Origin: Thiomicrorhabdus sp.
Lineage (GTDB): Bacteria; Pseudomonadota; Gammaproteobacteria; Thiomicrospirales; Thiomicrospiraceae
Assembly: GCF_963662555.1 (NCBI RefSeq)
Contig: NZ_OY759719.1
Coordinates: 1,074,985-1,138,984 of the forward strand
DNA: 64,000 bases
Direction of reading: 5' to 3'
A program made the position numbers and the translations under genes. The notes beneath the pieces were generated by a model. That model did no database searches, was not told where the DNA came from, and worked only from the letters and a program-made list of their open reading frames with translations. This document shows positions 35,260 through 45,403 of this stretch, piece after piece (the stretch's first letter is position 1; each line of letters starts with the position of its first letter).

Positions 35260-37824
35260 ATGAGTTATACCGTTTTAGCAAGAAAATGGCGCCCTAAAAA
35301 TTTCTCAGAGTTAGTTGGTCAGTCGCATGTTATGCAGGCATTGTCAAATGCATTAGATCAACAACGTCTGCATCATGCCTATTTATTTACGGGTACTCGC
35401 GGTGTTGGTAAAACAACAATTGCACGAATTTTTGCCAAGGCTCTTAATTGCCAAGAAGGCATCTCTTCAAAACCTTGTGGTGTTTGTGAAACCTGTCGTT
35501 CAATTGATGAAGGTCGATTTATTGATTTGATTGAAGTTGATGCGGCATCAAAAACCAAGGTGGATGATACTCGAGAGATTTTAGACAATGTTCAGTTTGC
35601 TCCCACCCAGGGAAGATACAAAGTCTATTTAATTGATGAAGTTCACATGCTTTCTAAAAGCAGTTTTAATGCTTTGCTTAAAACTCTTGAAGAGCCACCA
35701 GAACACGTAAAGTTCTTACTTGCTACCACTGATCCCCATAAGCTGCCTATTACGGTGCTTTCGCGCTGTTTGCAGTTTAATTTAATGCGATTAACTCAAC
35801 CGCAAATTCAAAACCATCTAGCTCATATTTTGGCTCAAGAACAAGTACCGTTTGAAGATGGCGCTTTGGCATTAATTGCCAAAAGTGCAGATGGTTCAGC
35901 TCGTGATAGTTTAAGCCTTTTAGATCAGGCCATTGCTTATGGTGCGGGGCAGGTCATGTTTGAACCTGTGCAAACAATGTTAGGTTTGGTTGATCAGCAA
36001 TTTGGTGTCGCAATATTAAAAGCATTAGCTGATGATGATGCAGGGCAGATAAAAACCGTTATTCAGCAATTAGCTACTATGGGGGTTGATTACCAAGCAT
36101 TGTTATCTCAATTAATAGAGACATTACACGCCATCTCTTATGTTCAGATATTTGCTGATAATGAAACCACTACCTTGCTACCGGTAGAGATTGTTCAAAA
36201 TTTTGCTCAAAAATTTGCTCCAGAAAGAGTGCAGTTGTTATATCAGGTCGCACTGCTTGCTAAGCAAGATATGCAATTAGCACCAGATATTCGCATCGGC
36301 TTTGAAATGGCTTTAATGAGAATGTTAGCGTTTATGCCTGCGGAGTCAAAAGAGCTTTCTGAATCTCAAATGACTCAGTCTAAACCTCTGCAAAAAGAGA
36401 CACAAAATCAGGCCCTAGAAAAAGGCAATTTAGAAAATCCGATGGATGCTCTTGCAAGCTTAGCAACAGCAAGATCTTTGGTTGGAAAAAAAAACGATGA
36501 AATAAGCGTAGCTAATGGTTCTAATGAAGAGGTAAGTCAGCAATCTAACTCAGAAATCAATTCTCAAATTCATACACCTGCCTCCCAAGAGACTCCTTCA
36601 CAGACCGTTTCTGTACAAGAAAATTTATCAACAGACCGTGTAAGTGAGTTTGAAATGAATTATTCAACTGGAGATTCTTCACTCTCTGTTGATGATAGTT
36701 CATTAACTGCTTTTGATGATACTCAGGCTATTCCAACTGATTCAGTTTCTGAGCCGGAAAATTCATCACAGCCCGAGCATGCAATAGCGGAAGCAACAGT
36801 CCAAACAACCTTGCAAACAAACAATCATAATTCTGTCTCTCATCAAGATGTTACTAGCAAATCAAGTCATAGTGATCACTTAGCTCAAATCCGGGAGAGA
36901 TTAAAACAACCGTTTGGCAATTCAAACCAAAAGTTTTCATCGGCACAACCTGATGTTTCTCAAACTGAGAATCAAGTCTCTACTCCCAAAAATTTATCAG
37001 AGACATTGAATAATATTAGCAATCAATTTAATGATTCCCATCTGGTAGAAAATTCTATTCCAGTTGAGCAGACTGCTAGTGGGGGGGCGGTGAGATCCGA
37101 TAATATTGAGCAGGGATCTACAAATTTAGAAAGTAATTTAGTAGATAATTTTGTAAGTAATCACAATGGCTACGTAGGTAGTGATTCATCTGACAATCAG
37201 GCTTTAAAAAGTCAGTCATTAGAGAATCACGAGCCACCGCCATGGGCTTTAGAAGAGATTCCAGCTTCACAAGAGTCGATGAATTTAGAAGCTCAAAATG
37301 TAAGCGTTATGGATGAACCATACGAACAGATTGAGCAGAGTGTTCAAGAAAATCAACTTAATCAACCTGAAGTGCCAGAGCAACCTAGAGTTAATGCTAC
37401 TGTTTTAGAGCAGAACACTGGCATAACTGAATTTATACCATCTGGTGATAAGCTCTCAGATTGGATTTCTATTATTGATATCTTAGAGCTGAAAGGAATG
37501 GCTTCTGAAATGGCTAGGAATAGTGTTCTAGTTGAATTAACTGATTCTGTTCTGGCGATGAGTATTGACCCTAATCAACAATACGCTAAGCCTGAAATGT
37601 ATTTTGAACAGATTGCTCAATCAATAAAGGCCAAGCTGGGGTCTGATATAGAGTTTAAAGTTGTAGAGACTGATAGTCACGATACGCCTGCAAAATTCTA
37701 TGCTCAGCAAGAATCAAATAGATTGGCTGATGCACAAAACTCGATTGAAACAGATGGAATGGTTCAGCAATTGGTTACAACATTAGGTATGGAAGTGATT
37801 GCTGGAAGCATCAAACCAGTATAA
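35260..37824 (+). CDS. dnaX: DNA polymerase III subunits tau/gamma
   Basis: Clamp-loader ATPase; full-length tau links core polymerases and helicase. Start at 35260 (MSYTVLARKWRPKNFSELVGQ), where DnaX proteins begin; an ATG 14 codons upstream lacks support. 854 residues, about 200 longer than E. coli tau. Walker A GTRGVGKTT, a zinc site CQEGISSKPCGVCETC, DEVHML and SRCLQF lie in domains I-III. Residues about 400-720 are a Gln/Ser/Asn-rich low-complexity linker; the alpha-binding C-terminal domain is about 720-854. An A9 run at codon 409-412 would yield short gamma. Confidence 0.96.
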   Translation: MSYTVLARKWRPKNFSELVGQSHVMQALSNALDQQRLHHAYLFTGTRGVGKTTIARIFAKALNCQEGISSKPCGVCETCRSIDEGRFIDLIEVDAASKTKVDDTREILDNVQFAPTQGRYKVYLIDEVHMLSKSSFNALLKTLEEPPEHVKFLLATTDPHKLPITVLSRCLQFNLMRLTQPQIQNHLAHILAQEQVPFEDGALALIAKSADGSARDSLSLLDQAIAYGAGQVMFEPVQTMLGLVDQQFGVAILKALADDDAGQIKTVIQQLATMGVDYQALLSQLIETLHAISYVQIFADNETTTLLPVEIVQNFAQKFAPERVQLLYQVALLAKQDMQLAPDIRIGFEMALMRMLAFMPAESKELSESQMTQSKPLQKETQNQALEKGNLENPMDALASLATARSLVGKKNDEISVANGSNEEVSQQSNSEINSQIHTPASQETPSQTVSVQENLSTDRVSEFEMNYSTGDSSLSVDDSSLTAFDDTQAIPTDSVSEPENSSQPEHAIAEATVQTTLQTNNHNSVSHQDVTSKSSHSDHLAQIRERLKQPFGNSNQKFSSAQPDVSQTENQVSTPKNLSETLNNISNQFNDSHLVENSIPVEQTASGGAVRSDNIEQGSTNLESNLVDNFVSNHNGYVGSDSSDNQALKSQSLENHEPPPWALEEIPASQESMNLEAQNVSVMDEPYEQIEQSVQENQLNQPEVPEQPRVNATVLEQNTGITEFIPSGDKLSDWISIIDILELKGMASEMARNSVLVELTDSVLAMSIDPNQQYAKPEMYFEQIAQSIKAKLGSDIEFKVVETDSHDTPAKFYAQQESNRLADAQNSIETDGMVQQLVTTLGMEVIAGSIKPV
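36486..36500 (+). promoter_or_regulatory. A9 slippage/frameshift site in dnaX
   Basis: GGA followed by AAA AAA AAC: nine consecutive A (36486-36494). A -1 shift reads on to CGA TGA and stops at 36498-36500, giving a gamma of about 413 residues (E. coli gamma is 431). The +1 frame also stops after three codons (TAA). Thermus dnaX uses an A9 run in the same way by transcriptional slippage. Confidence 0.75.
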
Positions 37825-37884
37825 TTAAACGGATATATTTCAAACTCTCTAATTAAAATTAGAAAATACTAAAAAGGAAAAATT

Positions 37885-38214
37885 ATGTTTGGCGGAAAAG
37901 GTGGCCTTGGCAATTTAATGAAACAAGCACAAGAGATGCAAAAAAATATGCAAAGTGCTCAAGAAGAAATTGCAAAAATGGAAATTAATGGCGAAGCAGG
38001 CGGCGGCATGGTAAAAGTTGTTATGACTGGAAAGCATGAATTAGTTAAGGTAGAAATCGATGATTCTTTAATGGATGATAAAGAGATGTTAGAAGACCTA
38101 TTTGCTGCCGCTGTAAATAGTGCATCACGTAAAGTTGAAGAAGTCACTCAGGAAAGAATGGGTGGTTTGACTGCAGGTATGGATATGCCTGCAGGAATGA
38201 AAATGCCATTTTAA
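37885..38214 (+). CDS. ybaB: YbaB/EbfC nucleoid-associated protein
   Basis: Small DNA-binding dimer of 109 residues. [30 protein letters not shown] is the family's N-terminal helix; [26 protein letters not shown] is the central sheet; the C-terminus is Met/Gly-rich. It lies between dnaX and recR, the order conserved across bacteria, 60 bases after dnaX, with an AAAAAGGA ribosome site. Confidence 0.95.
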   Translation: MFGGKGGLGNLMKQAQEMQKNMQSAQEEIAKMEINGEAGGGMVKVVMTGKHELVKVEIDDSLMDDKEMLEDLFAAAVNSASRKVEEVTQERMGGLTAGMDMPAGMKMPF

Positions 38215-38231
38215 ATCGTTGAGTATATTCA

Positions 38232-38825
38232 TTGCAAAGTCCCCTTATTAAAGAACTCATTGAGGCCTTTAGAGTTTTGCCTGGAGTTGGCCCAAAGTCT
38301 GCACAACGTATGGCCTACCACCTTTTAGAAAGAAACCGCAATGGTGGTATGGTACTGGCACAAGTCTTGCAAAAGGCCGTTGAAGAGATTCAACATTGTT
38401 CTAAATGTCGTACATTAACTGAGCAAGAAACCTGTTCAATTTGTAATTCAAGTCACCGTGAGACAGGAGAGCTCTGTATTGTTGAATCTCCATCTGATAT
38501 AACGGTGATAGAGCAATCAGGGATTTTTCAAGGTCAATATTTTGTGCTAATGGGACACCTTTCACCTATTGATGGTATTGGTCCTCAGCAGATTGGGCTA
38601 GATGTTTTAGAAAAGCGTTTGTTGGATGGCAAGATAACAGAGCTTATTATTGCAACAAACCCGACAGTGGAGGGTGAAGCTACGGCTCATTATATCCAGC
38701 AAATTGCTCAAAGACTAAGTGTTACTGTTTCGAGGTTGGCTCAAGGAATTCCTATGGGGGGGGAGTTGGAATATTTGGATAGTGGTACACTTTCTCAAGC
38801 TTTTTTAGCGAGAAAAACAATCTAA
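38232..38825 (+). CDS. recR: recombination protein RecR (TTG start)
   Basis: Works with RecO/RecF to load RecA at gaps. 197 residues. A helix-hairpin-helix [17 protein letters not shown] is followed by a zinc finger with Cys 56, 59, 68 and 71, then a Toprim domain (CIVESPSDI ... [15 protein letters not shown]). The start must be TTG at 38232: an in-frame TGA lies 12 bases upstream and there is no ATG before the conserved region. It is 17 bases after ybaB. Confidence 0.95.
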   Translation: MQSPLIKELIEAFRVLPGVGPKSAQRMAYHLLERNRNGGMVLAQVLQKAVEEIQHCSKCRTLTEQETCSICNSSHRETGELCIVESPSDITVIEQSGIFQGQYFVLMGHLSPIDGIGPQQIGLDVLEKRLLDGKITELIIATNPTVEGEATAHYIQQIAQRLSVTVSRLAQGIPMGGELEYLDSGTLSQAFLARKTI

Positions 38826-38850
38826 ACCTTGCTTTAGAATTTAAACTTAC

Positions 38851-38878
38851 AAAAAAGCCCGCATTAGCGGGCTTTTTT
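38851..38878. terminator. bidirectional terminator recR / argF
   Basis: AAAAAAGCCCGC-atta-GCGGGCTTTTTT: perfect stem with A and T tracts on both sides, between convergent genes. Confidence 0.95.
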
Positions 38879-38896
38879 GTATAGATTTAATGTCAG

Positions 38897-39802
38897 TTAT
38901 TTTGCCATTAAAAACTCAAGAAGTGCTTTTTGTGCGTGAAGTCTATTTTCTGCTTCATCCCATACCACTGAATCTGGGGCATCAATCACTTCTGCGGTGA
39001 CTTCTTCACCACGGTGAGCCGGTAGGCAGTGCATAAATAAGGCATCTTTGTTTGCTTGATTCATAACGTCTTGATTGACTTGATAATCAGCAAAGGCCTT
39101 TTCACGCAGCTTTTGCTCTTCTTCTTGGCCCATGCTGGCCCAAACATCGGTCACAATAAGGTCTGAGTTTGTTGCGGCCTCTAAGGTGTTACGAACAATC
39201 TCAACACGGTCACTGTGAGCATTAACAAGATCCATGTTTGGATCATATCCTTCTGGACAAGCAATGCGTAACTTGAAGTCATATTGTTCTGCAGCATTGA
39301 TATACGAGTGGCACATATTGTTACCATCGCCAACCCAGGTAACGGTTTTACCTTGAATGCTACCACGGTGTTCTTGGTAGGTTTGCATATCGGCTAATAG
39401 CTGGCATGGGTGATAATCATCCGTTAATGCATTAATAATGGGTACAGAAGAGTGTTGAGCAAAGGTTTCAACAATATCATGTCCAAAAGTTCGGATCATT
39501 ATGCCATCAGCCATACTAGAGATAACTCGAGCACTGTCTTCAATGGGTTCACCTCGACCTAACTGAGTATCGTTTGATGATAAAAACAAAGCGTGACCAC
39601 CAAATTGGGTCATGCCAGTTTCAAAAGAAATGCGCGTACGAGTAGAGGATTTTTCAAAAATCATTGCTAAGGTTTGATTTTTTAGAGGTTCGTAAATTTC
39701 ACCAGAATGTTGCATTTTTTTTAGCTCAATGCCACGATGCATTATTTGCTGAAGTTCTTCTGGAGTTAAATCTTTTAGGGTTAAAAAGTGTCTTACAGTC
39801 AT
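38897..39802 (-). CDS. argF: ornithine carbamoyltransferase
   Basis: Makes citrulline from ornithine and carbamoyl phosphate in arginine synthesis. 301 residues. The carbamoyl-phosphate motif is [13 protein letters not shown] at about 50-60; [21 protein letters not shown] and [12 protein letters not shown] (ornithine-binding Cys) are all present, so it should be active. It lies four bases after argD, and the two form an operon. Confidence 0.97.
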   Translation of the reverse strand: MTVRHFLTLKDLTPEELQQIMHRGIELKKMQHSGEIYEPLKNQTLAMIFEKSSTRTRISFETGMTQFGGHALFLSSNDTQLGRGEPIEDSARVISSMADGIMIRTFGHDIVETFAQHSSVPIINALTDDYHPCQLLADMQTYQEHRGSIQGKTVTWVGDGNNMCHSYINAAEQYDFKLRIACPEGYDPNMDLVNAHSDRVEIVRNTLEAATNSDLIVTDVWASMGQEEEQKLREKAFADYQVNQDVMNQANKDALFMHCLPAHRGEEVTAEVIDAPDSVVWDEAENRLHAQKALLEFLMAK

Positions 39803-39806
39803 CTTT

Positions 39807-40988
39807 CTAATCTTTCTTTTTGTTTAAATAAGTTTTAATCAGCTCGCTGAGTTTTTCAACAAGTTCATCTGTTTGTTCTTGGCTCATGACAAAGGTCGGC
39901 AGTAATCTAACCGTGTCACCACGAGTTACATTGATTAATAAACCTTGCTCCAGTGCTAGGCTAACCAGCTCTCCACAAGGCTGGTTGAGTTGAATGCCAA
40001 TCATGTAACCTTTACCACGGATATCTACAATTCCTTGAGTATCGCTTAATTTGTTTTTAAATGCATTGACAAGTTTTTCACCTTTTTTGGCAATAGCGTC
40101 TACAAACCCGTGAACTTCGATGGTGTTTACGACCGCTAGGCCAGCAGCACAAGCTAATGGGTTGCCGCCAAATGTTGTACCGTGATTACCAGGTACTAGC
40201 ACTTGTGCCGCTTTTCCGTGAGCTAGGCAGGCACCAATTGGTACACCGTTACCAAGTGCTTTAGCAAGGCTCATAACGTCAGGTTTGATGTTGTCATGTT
40301 GAAATGCAAACCAACGTCCTGTTCTACCAATACCAGTCTGAACTTCATCAACCATAAGTAACCAATTATTGGTGTCACAAATTTCTCTAAGTGCGGCTAA
40401 GTAGCCTGGCTTTGGAACATGCACACCGCCTTCACCCTGTACGGGTTCAACCAAAATAGCAACAATGTTATGGTTTTCTGAATGCTGTTTTACGGCTTCA
40501 ATATCATCATAAGGTACACGTATAAAACCTTGAACTAAGGGGGCAAAACCTTCATGAACTTTTGCATTTCCAGTTGCTGAAAGAGTTGCAAGTGTTCTCC
40601 CGTGAAAACTGTTTTCCATTACGATAATAGCTGGGTTTTCAATGTTGTTTTGATGTGCATATTTGCGGGCGATTTTAATCGCGGTTTCATTCGCTTCGGC
40701 ACCAGAGTTACAGAAAAATACTCTATCCATTCCCGAATACTGAATGAGCTTATCGGCCAATTTGGTCTGATTCTCAATCTCATATAGGTTAGATGTATGA
40801 ATTAAATTTTGGCTTTGCTCACAAATTGCTTCGCTTACATTTGGGTGAGCGTGGCCTAAGCTACATACCGCTATACCACTAATGGCATCAATATAGGTTT
40901 TACCATTGGTGTCTTGTAATGTCGCACCATGTCCTTTTTTAAAGGTTACAGGCATTCTTGCATAAGTGTTCATTAAGTGGTCTGACAT
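39807..40988 (-). CDS. argD: acetylornithine aminotransferase
   Basis: PLP-dependent conversion of N-acetylglutamate semialdehyde to N-acetylornithine; in many bacteria it also serves as succinyldiaminopimelate aminotransferase. 393 residues. [15 protein letters not shown] binds PLP phosphate, [38 protein letters not shown] and [14 protein letters not shown] (Schiff-base Lys) follow in family order. First gene of argDF; its 5' region holds a large hairpin at 41051. Confidence 0.96.
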   Translation of the reverse strand: MSDHLMNTYARMPVTFKKGHGATLQDTNGKTYIDAISGIAVCSLGHAHPNVSEAICEQSQNLIHTSNLYEIENQTKLADKLIQYSGMDRVFFCNSGAEANETAIKIARKYAHQNNIENPAIIVMENSFHGRTLATLSATGNAKVHEGFAPLVQGFIRVPYDDIEAVKQHSENHNIVAILVEPVQGEGGVHVPKPGYLAALREICDTNNWLLMVDEVQTGIGRTGRWFAFQHDNIKPDVMSLAKALGNGVPIGACLAHGKAAQVLVPGNHGTTFGGNPLACAAGLAVVNTIEVHGFVDAIAKKGEKLVNAFKNKLSDTQGIVDIRGKGYMIGIQLNQPCGELVSLALEQGLLINVTRGDTVRLLPTFVMSQEQTDELVEKLSELIKTYLNKKKD

Positions 40989-41050
40989 AAATTTTTAACT
41001 ATGGCGTATTACGCCAAAAAGTCACTCCGTAAACAAATGAAATGGATAAA

Positions 41051-41160
41051 CAAAAAAAGCAACCTGAGAAGGCTATTTATAAAAACCTATAGTGTAAATC
41101 CTATGAAGAATTACAAGAGGTTAGATGTTTATAAATAGTTTCTGCAAGGTTGCTTTTTTG
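41051..41160. repeat. 110-base hairpin between argD and ilvE with T tracts on both strands
   Basis: Outer arms AAAAAAGCAACCT (ending 41065) and AGGTTGCTTTTTT (ending 41159), middle arms CTATTTATAAA (41073-41083) and TTTATAAATAG (41128-41138), inner AACCT/AGGTT. Because both ends are A/T tracts it could terminate in either direction: as an attenuator in the argD leader, before ilvE, or as the end of a small RNA. No tRNA-like or riboswitch core was recognised. It accounts for most of the structure in the 419-base gap 40989-41407; the rest is AT-rich with no gene seen. Confidence 0.55.
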
Positions 41161-41407
41161 AGGATGCATTCTGACGTTTTGTTCTTGTCTTTTAATGCAT
41201 GTTTTCAAACAAATTATATTAGCGAATTTTAAAAAAAAATCAAGTCTAATCGGTTTTGATAAGCAAAAATTAGCATATATTGTATTAAAGACGGTTTTTG
41301 AAAAGAATATTAGCGAAAATTAAAGAATATTCAATTCAGTAGCAGAGTATTTAGGATAAAATGTCATTCTTAAATATTTAATGAAAATTTTGTTGGAGAA
41401 TTTGTTG

Positions 41408-42334
41408 ATGCAAACGATGGCAGATAGAGATGGCGTAATCTGGTTAGATGGCGAAATGGTTCCATGGCGTGAAGCCAAAGTTCACGTGCTAACGCACACA
41501 TTACATTATGGTATGGGTGTGTTTGAAGGTGTGAGAGCTTATGAGGCTGAGCAAGGTACTTCTATCTTTCGATTAGATGCTCATACAGATCGTTTAATTA
41601 ATTCGTCTAAAATCGTTAATATGCCAATGCCTTTCGATAAAGAGACTTTGAACGAAGCACAAAGAGCCGCAGTTCGTGAAAACAATCTTAAATCAGCTTA
41701 TATTCGTCCAATGGCATTCTATGGCTCGGAAGGTATGGGTATTCGTGCTGATAACTTAAAAGTACACGTTATGGTTGCCGCTTGGGAATGGGGTGCATAC
41801 ATGGGTGAGGAAAATTTAACTCGTGGTATTAAAATCGCGACTTCTTCTTATACTCGTCACCATGTAAATGTAACGATGACTAAAGCAAAATCGAATGGTT
41901 CATATATGAACTCAATGTTGGCTTTGCAAGAAGCAATTAATCACGGATGTGATGAAGCTTTACTGCTTGATGTTGACGGCTATGTTGCAGAAGGGTCTGG
42001 TGAAAACTTCTTTATGGTTAAAGACGGTGTTTTGTACACGCCAGAGCTAACCTGTTGTTTAGATGGTATTACACGTAAAACTATTATGACGCTTGCCAAA
42101 GAGATTGGGCTTGATGTAATAGAAAAGAAAATCACCCGTGATGAGGTTTATATTGCAGATGAAGCATTCTTTACTGGTACGGCTGCGGAAGTAACGCCAA
42201 TCCGCGAATTAGATAATCGTCCAATTGGAATTGGTTCACGTGGACCTATTACAGAAAAGTTACAAGGCATGTATTTTGATATTGTTCATGGCCGTTCTGA
42301 AAAGCATTTGGATTGGTTAACAACCGTTGCTTAA
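41408..42334 (+). CDS. ilvE: branched-chain amino acid aminotransferase
   Basis: PLP fold-IV aminotransferase for the last step of Leu, Ile and Val synthesis. 308 residues from 41408, where GGAG (41395-41398) stands nine bases ahead; an ATG nine codons upstream has no such site. GVFEGVRAYEAEQG, MTKAKSNGSYMNSMLALQEA (Schiff-base Lys), EGSGENFFMVKDG and EAFFTGTAAEVTPI are diagnostic. It is followed 29 bases later by a zinc-finger gene. Confidence 0.95.
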   Translation: MQTMADRDGVIWLDGEMVPWREAKVHVLTHTLHYGMGVFEGVRAYEAEQGTSIFRLDAHTDRLINSSKIVNMPMPFDKETLNEAQRAAVRENNLKSAYIRPMAFYGSEGMGIRADNLKVHVMVAAWEWGAYMGEENLTRGIKIATSSYTRHHVNVTMTKAKSNGSYMNSMLALQEAINHGCDEALLLDVDGYVAEGSGENFFMVKDGVLYTPELTCCLDGITRKTIMTLAKEIGLDVIEKKITRDEVYIADEAFFTGTAAEVTPIRELDNRPIGIGSRGPITEKLQGMYFDIVHGRSEKHLDWLTTVA

Positions 42335-42363
42335 TTAGGCTACTAAATAATAAGGAAAAGACA

Positions 42364-42573
42364 ATGGCTGAAAATTCCACCAATTCTAAATCGCATTATG
42401 AAGTAACTTATGATGATCTGCCGCTGCACTGCCCAACAGATGACATGAGTAAATGGAACTCTCACCCACGAGTTTTTTTACAAATTGAAGAAACGGGGAA
42501 AGCTAAGTGCCCATATTGTGGTGCGGAGTATGTGTTAAAAGATTTTGATCCAGAGCATCATTCTGGTCATTAA
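42364..42573 (+). CDS. small CHCC zinc-finger protein
   Basis: A 69-residue protein with LPLHCPTDDMSKWNSHPRVFLQIEETGKAKCPYCGAEYVL: one Cys, a His and CxxC spaced like the zf-CHCC family (NDUFS6-like). Such genes commonly follow ilvE near LPS heptosyltransferase genes in gammaproteobacteria; the function is unknown. Start at 42364 follows AAGGAAAAGACA; the longer open frame overlaps the ilvE end and is unlikely. Followed by a strong terminator. Confidence 0.85.
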   Translation: MAENSTNSKSHYEVTYDDLPLHCPTDDMSKWNSHPRVFLQIEETGKAKCPYCGAEYVLKDFDPEHHSGH

Positions 42574-42603
42574 TTTTCTGAACTTATAATTAGTTCACAT
42601 AAG

Positions 42604-42641
42604 AAAAGCCGTAATTGATTAAATTCAATTACGGCTTTTTT
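42604..42641. terminator. terminator between the zinc-finger gene and lpxL
   Basis: AAAAGCCGTAATTGA..TCAATTACGGCTTTTTT, a 15-bp stem with six-base loop and T tracts strongest on the plus strand. It can serve both converging transcripts. Confidence 0.92.
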
Positions 42642-42707
42642 GTTTTAAATGTATGCAATTTGTAAATTTACCACACCCGGTAAGGTGTTATATAGGTCAG
42701 GTAATCT

Positions 42708-43655
42708 TTAATAATCTTTTAAGTTCCAACGATTGTGAACCCATAAATATTGACTGGGATTGCGGCGAATTTCTTCTTCATATAGGTGGTGCAGTCTCAA
42801 GGTGTCTTGGTAATCATCGCCGGATGGAAAGTTCTCTAAAGCGGGCAGAAACTCAAATTCATAGTGATTATCGCCTAAACGTCTTGTAAACGCCGGCACT
42901 ACTGCACAGCCAGTCATTTTGGCTAATTTTGATGTGGCAGGATTGCTTTTGGATAATGCTCCAAAGAAAGGTACTTCAATATGGCCTTTTGCTCGGTAAC
43001 GTTGGTCAGGTAAAATGGCCATGGTTTTTCCTGCTCGCAGAACCTTAAGCATTTGTCTTGTGTTATTTTTGGAGATGGGTTCTACATGCTCACCATTATC
43101 AAATTGGATAGAGCGACCTTTTGCAATGAGGTAATCCATAAAAGGGTTGTCGTGAGGACGATAGACGGCGTAGTAATTGGTTAAAAAAGAGATGAACAGG
43201 CCTGATAATTCTAACGTTGTAAAGTGTGGGCTTAGAATTAATACCCCTTTGCCTTGCTGTTGAGCTTGTTCAAGATTGTGTACACCAGTAAAGCTTACGA
43301 TGCTTCTTTCAAATGCATTTTTATGGTTGTTTTTGTGGTCACCCCACCAGACAATAGTCATCTCCATTAGGGCAATACCAATAGAGTTAAAGTTTTCTTT
43401 AAGGATTTGATTGCGTTCCATTTCAGTTTTTTCAGGAAAACATAAATCTATGTTAGCCTTAGCCAAACGACGACGTTTACCTGCAATCAAATAGAAAATT
43501 TTGCCAAGAAGCTTACCTACCGTAAATTTTTGTTTGAATGGAATAAATGCCAATAAACGTAACAAACCTAAGCCTAACCAGATACCCCAGTATTTTGGAT
43601 GAAAGAACTGGTAACTAAAATCAGGTACGTGTTTGGTAGCTGAAATTTTGCTCAT
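42708..43655 (-). CDS. lpxL: lipid A late acyltransferase (LpxL/HtrB-like)
   Basis: Membrane-bound acyltransferase that adds a secondary acyl chain to Kdo2-lipid IVA. 315 residues. An N-terminal hydrophobic anchor ([18 protein letters not shown]) precedes the H(X4)E catalytic motif in [11 protein letters not shown] at about 150; [19 protein letters not shown] and HNRWNLKDY are further family motifs. Its start overlaps the msbA stop by four bases (ATGA), so translation is coupled. LpxL versus LpxM specificity is not resolved. Confidence 0.88.
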   Translation of the reverse strand: MSKISATKHVPDFSYQFFHPKYWGIWLGLGLLRLLAFIPFKQKFTVGKLLGKIFYLIAGKRRRLAKANIDLCFPEKTEMERNQILKENFNSIGIALMEMTIVWWGDHKNNHKNAFERSIVSFTGVHNLEQAQQQGKGVLILSPHFTTLELSGLFISFLTNYYAVYRPHDNPFMDYLIAKGRSIQFDNGEHVEPISKNNTRQMLKVLRAGKTMAILPDQRYRAKGHIEVPFFGALSKSNPATSKLAKMTGCAVVPAFTRRLGDNHYEFEFLPALENFPSGDDYQDTLRLHHLYEEEIRRNPSQYLWVHNRWNLKDY

Positions 43656-45400
43656 AGATCGTCTGTTCCTGTTTGTCCTTGGTTATACAGTTGAGAATAG
43701 GTACGTTTGTTCTTTAATAGGCTGCTATGGTCGCCTTGTTCAATAAGTTTGCCGTGTTCCATCACCACAATATTGTCGGCATTTTCAATGGTGCTTAAGC
43801 GGTGAGCAATGACAATTACGGTCCGATTATGTTTAAGCACTTCCATAGCACTTTGGATCATTTGCTCACTTTTATTATCGAGGGCGGAAGTGGCTTCATC
43901 AAAAATTAAAATAGGGGCGTTTTTCAAAAAGGCTCTAGCAATCGCCAAACGTTGGCGTTGACCACCTGAAAGTAAGTTTCCATTCTCACCTATATTGGTG
44001 TCTAAACCTTGAGGCAGTTTTTCAATAAACTCCCATGCATGAGCCGCTTTAGCGGCGGCAATAATTTCTTCTCGTTCAGTGTTTCCTTTGCCATAAGCAA
44101 TGTTGGCGGCAACGGTATCGTCAAAAAGAGTGACTTTTTGGCTGACTAGGGCAATTTGCTCTCTTAAAAAGTGGCGGTCTAAGTCTTGAATGTTTTTACC
44201 ATCCAGTAAAATTTCACCATTTTCAGCATCGTAAAATCGGGTAATGAGATTCACTAGGGTTGATTTTCCACTACCTGATTGCCCAACTAAAGCCGTAGTT
44301 TTACCAGCTGGTATAGTGAGCGAGAAATGTTCTAAGGCAGTTTGGTCACTGTTTGGGTATTGAAAATGCACATCTTTAAGAACGATGTTTCCTTTAGTTT
44401 GTGCGAGTGTTGTTTGTCCAAGATTGGTTTCATTTGGCTGGTCTAAAAGCTCAAAAATACTTTCTGAAGCCGCCATGCCTTTTTGAATGGTTTCATTAAT
44501 ACTAGTTAAGCGACGAATAGGCTCAAAAATTAATGCCATAGCGGTAATGTAAGAAAGTAGTTCACCCGTTGTAAATTGATTTTGTGCTGACATTTGTAGT
44601 GCAGTGTAAACCACTGCAGCAAGAGCAATGGCTGCCAAAACTTGTACTAAGGGAACGTTGAGAGCAGATACCTTAGTTACTCTCATTGTGTTGGTGAGAA
44701 GCTCATGAGCGGTATTTTGAAAACGATTTTGCTCATACTGCTCAGCACCAAAAATTTTAATGTCTTGGTGTGCAGTAAGGCTTTCTTCCAGTCTTTGAGT
44801 GAGTTGCCCCATATTCTGTTGCATATTTTTACTGGACTGTCGCATCATCTTACTGGCTTTATCAATAATCCAAGCGACTACAGGCCCAATAATAATAAGC
44901 AATAAAGTGAGTTTCCAAGAGATGTAAAGTAACCAAGCAATAAGAGCAATAATCGTCAGTGAATCTCTAATCAAAGTTACCCAGGCTGTGGAGAGTGCAT
45001 TGCTAGCTTGGGGCACATCATAAGTTATTTTGGACATTAATTTGCCCGTTCCGTAGCTTTGAAAAACCCCAAAAGGAAGGTGCTGCATTTTGTGATACAT
45101 GTCCTCACGAATCGCCAAAATCGCTTTTTGAGCAATCCACTGGCTAAAGACTTTACTAAAATATTCCGCAAACCCTTTAATGATAAAAATACCTGCCAGT
45201 AATAGCGGCATCTTTATAAAAGAGTCTGGGTCTTTTGCAATTAAACTTTCATCAACCAACTCTTTAAGCACCCACGCAGTAGCGGGTTCCATAATGGCAA
45301 TGGTGATAAGAGCCAATAAGGTGATTGCTATCATGCCTTTAAAAGGCAAAATATAATTCAATAATCGGCGGTAAAGTGAAAGGGTAGCTCGATCTAGCAT
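43652..45400 (-). CDS. msbA: lipid A export ABC transporter MsbA
   Basis: Homodimeric half-transporter that flips lipid A-core across the inner membrane. 582 residues, the E. coli size. Six membrane segments to about 320, then the nucleotide-binding domain with Walker [42 protein letters not shown] and the H-loop AHRLST, all intact. Three bases after the phosphatase gene and overlapping lpxL, it is the middle gene of a tight three-gene operon. Confidence 0.93.
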   Translation of the reverse strand: MLDRATLSLYRRLLNYILPFKGMIAITLLALITIAIMEPATAWVLKELVDESLIAKDPDSFIKMPLLLAGIFIIKGFAEYFSKVFSQWIAQKAILAIREDMYHKMQHLPFGVFQSYGTGKLMSKITYDVPQASNALSTAWVTLIRDSLTIIALIAWLLYISWKLTLLLIIIGPVVAWIIDKASKMMRQSSKNMQQNMGQLTQRLEESLTAHQDIKIFGAEQYEQNRFQNTAHELLTNTMRVTKVSALNVPLVQVLAAIALAAVVYTALQMSAQNQFTTGELLSYITAMALIFEPIRRLTSINETIQKGMAASESIFELLDQPNETNLGQTTLAQTKGNIVLKDVHFQYPNSDQTALEHFSLTIPAGKTTALVGQSGSGKSTLVNLITRFYDAENGEILLDGKNIQDLDRHFLREQIALVSQKVTLFDDTVAANIAYGKGNTEREEIIAAAKAAHAWEFIEKLPQGLDTNIGENGNLLSGGQRQRLAIARAFLKNAPILIFDEATSALDNKSEQMIQSAMEVLKHNRTVIVIAHRLSTIENADNIVVMEHGKLIEQGDHSSLLKNKRTYSQLYNQGQTGTDDL

Positions 45401-45403
45401 GAG

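Noticed and set aside
42653-42889. Plus-strand frame over the lpxL 3' end
   Set aside because: Antisense to lpxL and placed after a terminator without a promoter or ribosome site.
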